From: Anaerolineae bacterium | Lineage (GTDB): Bacteria; Chloroflexota; Anaerolineae; Aggregatilineales; Phototrophicaceae | Assembly: GCA_020848855.1 (NCBI GenBank) | Contig: JADLHH010000322.1 | Coordinates: 1 to 9,866, forward strand | Length of the DNA stretch: 9,866 nucleotides | Direction: 5' to 3' | Shown here: piece after piece, positions 6,269 to 9,866 of the stretch | How the letters are laid out: the number at the start of each line of letters is the position of its first letter | Position numbering within the stretch: position 1 is the first letter of the stretch | Notes under the pieces: generated by a model | The model's database searches: none | What the model was told of the DNA's origin: nothing | Seen by the model: the letters and a program-made list of their open reading frames with translations, nothing else | Program-made: the position numbers and the translations under genes

Positions 6269-7339
6269 TCACGCCATCTCGACGATGTCGTCCATCATGG
6301 CGTGGAATTCGGGGATGGTCAACTGCTGCTTGGCGTCGCTCATGGCGACCGGCGGGTTGGGGTGGACTTCGACCATCAAGCCGTCCGCGCCCAGCGCCCG
6401 CGCCGCTCGCGCCAGCGGCTTGGCGATATCCCGCCGCCCCGACGAGTGCGAAATGTCCACGATCACCGGCAGGTGCGATTCCTGCTTCAGCACGGCAATG
6501 GTGCCCATGTCGAGCGTGTTGCGCGTCCACTTCTCGAACGTGCGCACCCCGCGCATGATCAGCATCACGTTGGGGTTGCCGCTGCTCACGATGTACTCGG
6601 CGGCATACAGGAATTCTTCCATCGTCGCCGCCAAGCCGTTCTTGAGGATCACCGGGCGGTCGATCTTGCCGAGCGCTTTGAGCAGGAAGCTGTTCTGCAT
6701 GTTGCGCGCGCCCACCCAGAACACATCGACGTAATCCATCATCATCGGAATCTGGCTCAAATCCATGATCTCGGTGACCACGTACAGGTTGTACTTGTCC
6801 GCCACCTGCCGCGCGATCTGCAAGCCCTGTTCGCCCAAGCCCTGGAATTCATAGGGCGAGGTGCGCGGCTTGTACGCCATCCCGCGCATCAGCCGCACGC
6901 CGCGTTCCGCCAGCGCCGCCCCTACTTCGTCGATCTGCTCGAAGCTCTCGACCGCGCACGACCCGGCGATCACGCTGAAGCCGCCCGCGCCGATCTCGTA
7001 GCCGTCGGGCATCCGAATCACGGTGCGCTCGTCCGGCGACTTGCGCTGCACGCGAATCTTGGCGCGCGCCTGCGTTTCTTCCATTTCCAGCGAGGCACGG
7101 AAGATTTCGCGGAACAGCGCCTTGATCGTCTCGTTGCTGAACGGACCCTTGTTCGCCCGCTCCAGCGCCGTCAGCATCTCGGCTTCGCGCGACGGGTCGT
7201 AGTGCGAAACGCCCATCTGGGTGTGCAGTTTGCCGATTTCGCTGACCACCCGTGCGCGGCGCGTCAGCAGCTCCAGAATTTGCATGTTGATATCGTCGAC
7301 CTGCGCCCGCAGCTCAGCAATGCTGTTTTCGTCGGACAT
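6269..7339 (-). CDS. aroF: Bifunctional chorismate mutase / DAHP synthase
   Basis: The protein joins an AroQ-type chorismate mutase to a type I-beta (KDO8P-like) 3-deoxy-7-phosphoheptulonate synthase, the arrangement of B. subtilis AroA(G) (about 358 residues; 356 here). The synthase condenses phosphoenolpyruvate with erythrose 4-phosphate, the first shikimate step; the mutase domain typically provides feedback control by chorismate or prephenate. Mutase residues 6-90: R11, R28, K37, D48, R51 and E52 fall where E. coli mutase has its active-site set. Synthase: AGSCAVES (125-132), MAYKPRTSPYEFQGLG (154-169), KNG (233-235), DISHSSGRR (295-303) and VEVHPNP (323-329). Likely metal ligands are C128, H297, E324 and D335. 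The usual AGPCAVES proline is serine. ATG at 7339 is chosen: TGAGGG stands 6 nt upstream, while an in-frame TTG at 7345 would touch it. Confidence 0.95.
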   Translation of the reverse strand: MSDENSIAELRAQVDDINMQILELLTRRARVVSEIGKLHTQMGVSHYDPSREAEMLTALERANKGPFSNETIKALFREIFRASLEMEETQARAKIRVQRKSPDERTVIRMPDGYEIGAGGFSVIAGSCAVESFEQIDEVGAALAERGVRLMRGMAYKPRTSPYEFQGLGEQGLQIARQVADKYNLYVVTEIMDLSQIPMMMDYVDVFWVGARNMQNSFLLKALGKIDRPVILKNGLAATMEEFLYAAEYIVSSGNPNVMLIMRGVRTFEKWTRNTLDMGTIAVLKQESHLPVIVDISHSSGRRDIAKPLARAARALGADGLMVEVHPNPPVAMSDAKQQLTIPEFHAMMDDIVEMA

Positions 7340-7345
7340 TCCCAA

Positions 7346-7351
7346 CCCTCA
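7346..7351 (-). promoter_or_regulatory. Ribosome-binding site deciding the aroF start
   Basis: TGAGGG on the minus strand lies 6 nt before the ATG at 7339. An in-frame TTG at 7343-7345 directly abuts it and so is unlikely to be used. Confidence 0.7.
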
Positions 7352-7381
7352 GTTTTTTAGATAGCGATCTTCGAGCGGCTG

Positions 7382-7410
7382 ATTATACTCGCTTTGCCGC
7401 GCCGCAAAAA
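7382..7410 (-). promoter_or_regulatory. Probable sigma70 promoter of aroF
   Basis: The minus strand carries a perfect TATAAT (7382-7387). Seventeen nucleotides upstream is TTTTTG (7405-7410), a weak -35. The start would fall near 7375, leaving a leader of about 36 nt that is too short for a peptide attenuator or riboswitch. Confidence 0.6.
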
Positions 7411-7448
7411 CAGATCGTCCGATATACGATGTGGTGAAAACGGGGATG

Positions 7449-7509
7449 TGTAGGGGCAGACACACGGGTCTGCCCACTCTCAGGGCGAACACTTGGGTTC
7501 GCCCCTACA
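7449..7509. repeat. Composite double-hairpin TGTAGGGGC repeat
   Basis: The element is bounded by TGTAGGGGC (7449-7457) and its exact complement GCCCCTACA (7501-7509). Inside are two hairpins with 8-bp perfect stems and 6-nt loops: GGGCAGAC/GTCTGCCC (7454-7475) and GGGCGAAC/GTTCGCCC (7483-7504). It lies 17 nt after the acetamidase stop on the minus strand and upstream of the aroF promoter, so it probably marks the 3' end of the acetamidase transcript. Confidence 0.85.
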
Positions 7510-7526
7510 AAATGGTGTCAGCTTAT

Positions 7527-8468
7527 CTACCGTATCGCCCCGTGCGGCAGCAGCGCGTGGACGCCGACCACTACATCGACGATCTGCGTGATGCGCAAGT
7601 CAACCGCCACGCTCGCCAGCGCGATCGCGTCCACCCGTGCGATCTGGTAGTGCGACTGCATCAGCGTGAACATGGCGTCCAGCGCCGCATACGTCGCGTC
7701 GTCGAGCGTATCGCCCAAGCCCATCGTCACCCAGCCCGCCGGCGTCCGCGCGATTGGCGTCTTGAGCGGGAAATCGTCGTGCAGCGTGAACGTCAGGTCG
7801 ACCTGCTCCATCGGGCATTCGATGGCGATCCCACTGACTTCGCCGTCGCCCTGCGCGCCGTGACCGTCGCCCGTCGAGAATAGCGCGCCCTCGACGGGGA
7901 TCGGCAGGTAGAGCGTGCTTCCCGCGACCAGTTCCTTGCAGTCGAGGTTGCCGCCCCAGATGCGCGGCGGGATGGTCGTATGCCTGCCGGGGTCGGGCGG
8001 GGGCATTCCCATCACGCCCATGAACGGGCGCAGCGCGACGCCGTGCCCGTGCTGGTTGCACCCGGTCATCGTCTCGATGTCGAGCGCCCAGGTGTGGACG
8101 GTTCGCTCATTCAGCATGTTGTAGCGCTCGTTGAACGGCGTTTTCCAGCCGCCCGCGAAACACACCCCCCACTCGCCCGGCACGATGGCGTTGATCTGCA
8201 CGGCGAGCGTCATGCCGGGGTGCGCACCGCGTATGGCAATCGGACCGACCAGCGCGTGCCCCGTGCCTTTCTCGGCGGGGTCGTAGCTGGGGAAGCGCGC
8301 GCCGACGGTGGGGTCATTGCCCGGCGGCGGTTCCGTCCGCCAGCCGCCTTCCGGCGTCCGGTAGATCACCGAATCGCCGGGGTCGATGGTCAGCACCGGC
8401 TCCATTTCCGGCGAGAAATAGCCGTGCAGCGTGCGCAGTTCGGGTTCGAGTGTGTGCGTTTGGGGCAT
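7527..8468 (-). CDS. Acetamidase/formamidase family protein
   Basis: The FmdA/AmdA family hydrolyses small amides such as formamide or acetamide to ammonia plus the carboxylate, in the cytoplasm, often for nitrogen supply. The 313-residue length is typical of the shorter members. Seen: TIDPGDSVIYRT (27-38), GPIAIRGAHPGMTL (75-88), RPFMGVMGMPP (147-157), WGGNLDCKEL (171-180), LYLPIPVEGALF (186-197), the family hallmark STGDGHGAQGDGEVSG (198-213), and LRITQIVDVVVGVHALLP (291-308). Candidate zinc or catalytic residues are D176, H203 and E210. The start at 8468 has AGGA 9 nt upstream. It follows the Gfo/Idh/MocA gene after 78 nt on the same strand, with a hairpin and a repeat between them, so co-transcription is possible but not shown. 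The exact amide substrate cannot be read from sequence. Confidence 0.93.
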   Translation of the reverse strand: MPQTHTLEPELRTLHGYFSPEMEPVLTIDPGDSVIYRTPEGGWRTEPPPGNDPTVGARFPSYDPAEKGTGHALVGPIAIRGAHPGMTLAVQINAIVPGEWGVCFAGGWKTPFNERYNMLNERTVHTWALDIETMTGCNQHGHGVALRPFMGVMGMPPPDPGRHTTIPPRIWGGNLDCKELVAGSTLYLPIPVEGALFSTGDGHGAQGDGEVSGIAIECPMEQVDLTFTLHDDFPLKTPIARTPAGWVTMGLGDTLDDATYAALDAMFTLMQSHYQIARVDAIALASVAVDLRITQIVDVVVGVHALLPHGAIR

Positions 8469-8488
8469 CCTTTTTTCCTGTAGAAACT

Positions 8489-8515
8489 GTAGGGGTATGC
8501 CCTCGCCATACCCCT
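8489..8515. repeat. TGTAGGGG-type hairpin repeat
   Basis: AGGGGTATG (8491-8499) and CATACCCCT (8507-8515) form a 9-bp perfect stem around a 7-nt loop, with the TGTAGGGG lead-in shared with the elements at 4752 and 7449. It stands between the Gfo/Idh/MocA gene and the acetamidase gene, touching the CTTGGCG repeat on its right. Confidence 0.75.
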
Positions 8516-8545
8516 CTTGGCGTTCTTGGCGTCTTGGCGGTTCAA
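8516..8545 (-). repeat. CGCCAAG-type dispersed repeat, three units
   Basis: CTTGGCG occurs at 8516-8522, 8525-8531 and 8533-8539, i.e. CGCCAAG three times on the minus strand at 8-9-nt spacing, led by TTGAAC. It starts 1 nt after the stop codon of the Gfo/Idh/MocA gene. Translation of this repeat gives the NRQDAKNAK peptide often annotated as hypothetical protein. Confidence 0.8.
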
Positions 8546-8546
8546 A

Positions 8547-9737
8547 TCAATATGTGATATCCACCGATTTTCCGCTCGCCGACGATGCGGCAATCGCGTC
8601 ACAGATCACGGCGTTGCGGTAGCCGTCCTCGAAGGTCGCGCCATACGGCTCAACCGGCTTATCGTTGACCACCGCGTCGAAGAAGTGGTGGAATTCATGC
8701 ACGAACGAATGCTCGTAGCCGATGATGTGTCCTTCGGGCCACCAGTTGCTGATGTACGGGTGGCTGGTCTCGGTGATCAGCGCCGTGTGGAAGCCGCGCG
8801 TCACCTGCGGCTGCTCGTCCTTCCAGTACACTTCCAGCTCGTTCATGCGCTCCATGTTGAAGCGCAGCGTGCCGTTCTCGGCGTTGATCTCGATCACCTC
8901 GTAGTTCTTGCGCCCCGACGCGAAGCGCGTCGCTTCCAGCGTGCCCAGCGCGCCGTTCTCGAACTCCACCAGCGACACGAAGGCGTCGTCTACTTCGACC
9001 TTGCCGCGTCCGCCTTCCGGCAGCGGGCGCTCGTCGATGAACGTCTTCATCATCGCCATCGTCCGCTTCGGCTCGCCCACCAGAAAACGCGCCAGGTCGA
9101 TGATGTGCGCGCCCAGGTCGCCCAGCGACCCGCTGCCGGCGACGCTTTTATCGAGCCGCCACACGCGCGGGAAATTCGGGTCCATAATCCAGTCTTGCAG
9201 GTAGATCGCCCGGAAGTGGTAGATGCGTCCCAGCTTGCCTTCCTCGATCAGCTTACGCATCTGCATGACCGCCGGCACGAAGCGGTAATTGTGCGCCACC
9301 ATGTGCTTGACGCCCGCCGCTTTGACGGCATCCCACATCATCTTGGACTCTTCGGCGGTGCGACCGAGCGGCTTCTCGCAGAACACGTGCTTGCCCAGCT
9401 TCGCCGCCGCGATGGTCGGCTCGGCGTGAACGTCGTTGGGACCGCCGTTGTCGAACACCTGCACGTCCGGGTCGTTCACCAGATCGCGCCAGTCGGTGTA
9501 GTATTTCTCGAATCCGTAGCGCCTAGCGGCTTCGGCGGTCGCGCTTTCGGTGCGCCCGGCGACTGCCACCAGCCGGGGGATGGCGACCGGCGGGTACATC
9601 ATGTACGGCAGCTTCTTGAGCGCGTTGGCGTGCGCCTTGCCCATGAAGGCATAGCCGAGCATCCCGACGCCAACGGTCGGCGCTTCCTTCTCGGCTTTCG
9701 GTCCCGCCATCGAGGTAAAGCCGGTTTGTTCAGTCAT
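8547..9737 (-). CDS. Gfo/Idh/MocA family NAD(P)-dependent oxidoreductase
   Basis: Family members oxidise or reduce sugars, inositols and related polyols with NAD(P). The 396-residue protein has a Rossmann domain beginning VGVGMLGYAFMGKAHANAL (22-40), with the glycine-rich loop in the GxLGxxxMG form. The NGGPNDVHAEPTIAAAKLGK stretch (97-116) and CEKPLG (120-125) with the conserved lysine K122 follow. The C-terminal domain has HNYRFVPA (149-156) and GSGSLGDLGAHIIDLARFLV (201-220), in which D207 and H211 are the usual active-site pair. An unstructured leader of about 20 residues precedes the Rossmann fold; the ATG at 9737 is kept because AGGA lies 9-12 nt upstream. The protein has no evident Tat or Sec signal. 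Its substrate is unknown, and the downstream acetamidase gives no clear clue. Confidence 0.93.
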   Translation of the reverse strand: MTEQTGFTSMAGPKAEKEAPTVGVGMLGYAFMGKAHANALKKLPYMMYPPVAIPRLVAVAGRTESATAEAARRYGFEKYYTDWRDLVNDPDVQVFDNGGPNDVHAEPTIAAAKLGKHVFCEKPLGRTAEESKMMWDAVKAAGVKHMVAHNYRFVPAVMQMRKLIEEGKLGRIYHFRAIYLQDWIMDPNFPRVWRLDKSVAGSGSLGDLGAHIIDLARFLVGEPKRTMAMMKTFIDERPLPEGGRGKVEVDDAFVSLVEFENGALGTLEATRFASGRKNYEVIEINAENGTLRFNMERMNELEVYWKDEQPQVTRGFHTALITETSHPYISNWWPEGHIIGYEHSFVHEFHHFFDAVVNDKPVEPYGATFEDGYRNAVICDAIAASSASGKSVDITY

Positions 9738-9800
9738 GAAGGTTTCCTTTCAGCGAACGGCGATTGGCTATCAGAGCGTGTTTGCAAAAGCACAGGTTTA

Positions 9801-9840
9801 CCCCCTCAACCAAACCCTTCCCCCCCGAATTCAGGGGATA
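9801..9840. repeat. C-rich stretch with GAATTC-centred inverted repeat, possible dispersed repeat
   Basis: A pyrimidine-rich run (CCCCCTCAACCAAACCCTTC) is followed by CCCC C GAATTC A GGGG (9822-9837), a near-palindrome around GAATTC. The composition is typical of short intergenic repeats in high-GC environmental genomes. The rest of 9738-9866 shows no supported gene. An ATG at 9841 (plus strand) is open to the window end, but with too few codons to judge. Confidence 0.4.
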
Positions 9841-9866
9841 ATGGCTAAGAACACCGCGCTGCACCC

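Noticed and set aside
6257..7360. A 367-codon plus-strand open frame opposite aroF
   Set aside because: It is a shadow of the chorismate mutase-DAHP synthase gene, with no domain and a biased composition.
7449..7509. CRISPR-like repeat-spacer structure
   Set aside because: There are only two dissimilar hairpins in one inverted unit, no regular direct repeats and no cas genes.
8390..8602. Small minus-strand protein containing NRQDAKNAK
   Set aside because: It is a translation of the CGCCAAG repeat plus flanking sequence.
8517..9848. A 443-codon plus-strand open frame opposite the Gfo/Idh/MocA gene
   Set aside because: Same Arg/His/Val-rich shadow composition; the minus-strand frame carries EKP and GDLGAH motifs and a ribosome-binding site.

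Overview
The window is high-GC bacterial chromosome, densely packed with ordinary metabolic genes that face both ways. No rRNA, tRNA, CRISPR array, transposase or phage gene was seen. The gene set and the scattered short repeats of the TGTAGGGGC, CGCCAAG, CACAGAG and CGCAAAG types are what I would expect of an environmental Chloroflexota (Anaerolineae-like) genome. That placement is inference from general familiarity, not proof.

Region 1 (1-3432) opens with a family III CoA-transferase (CaiB/BaiF) on the minus strand, cut by the left window edge. It is divergent from otsB (trehalose-6-phosphate phosphatase, plus strand). otsB converges on a GT20 trehalose-6-phosphate synthase (otsA-like, minus strand), and the two coding regions overlap by 94 bp at their 3' ends. 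Together they make a complete two-step trehalose pathway: UDP- or other NDP-glucose plus glucose-6-phosphate to trehalose-6-phosphate, then trehalose.

Region 2 (3433-5561) holds a membrane-anchored AttH/CrtC-like lipocalin-type protein on the plus strand. It is followed by a 20-nt perfect palindrome, a consensus-like sigma70 promoter with an inverted repeat at the expected transcription start, and a two-gene toxin-antitoxin operon: AbrB-type antitoxin, then PIN-domain toxin, overlapping by 8 nt.

Region 3 (5562-9737) is all minus strand. In transcription order it has a Gfo/Idh/MocA oxidoreductase, an acetamidase/formamidase, a bifunctional chorismate mutase-DAHP synthase (entry to the shikimate pathway) with its own TATAAT promoter, and a small possibly STAS-like protein of unknown role. 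Short repeats sit just 3' of the stop codons.

Region 4 (9738-9866) is non-coding as far as it can be read and carries a C-rich repeat-like stretch.

No clearly new multi-gene system was found. The most unusual points are the antisense overlap of the two trehalose genes, the compact promoter-operator-palindrome arrangement before the toxin-antitoxin pair, and the consistent placement of at least two classes of short repeats immediately after stop codons.
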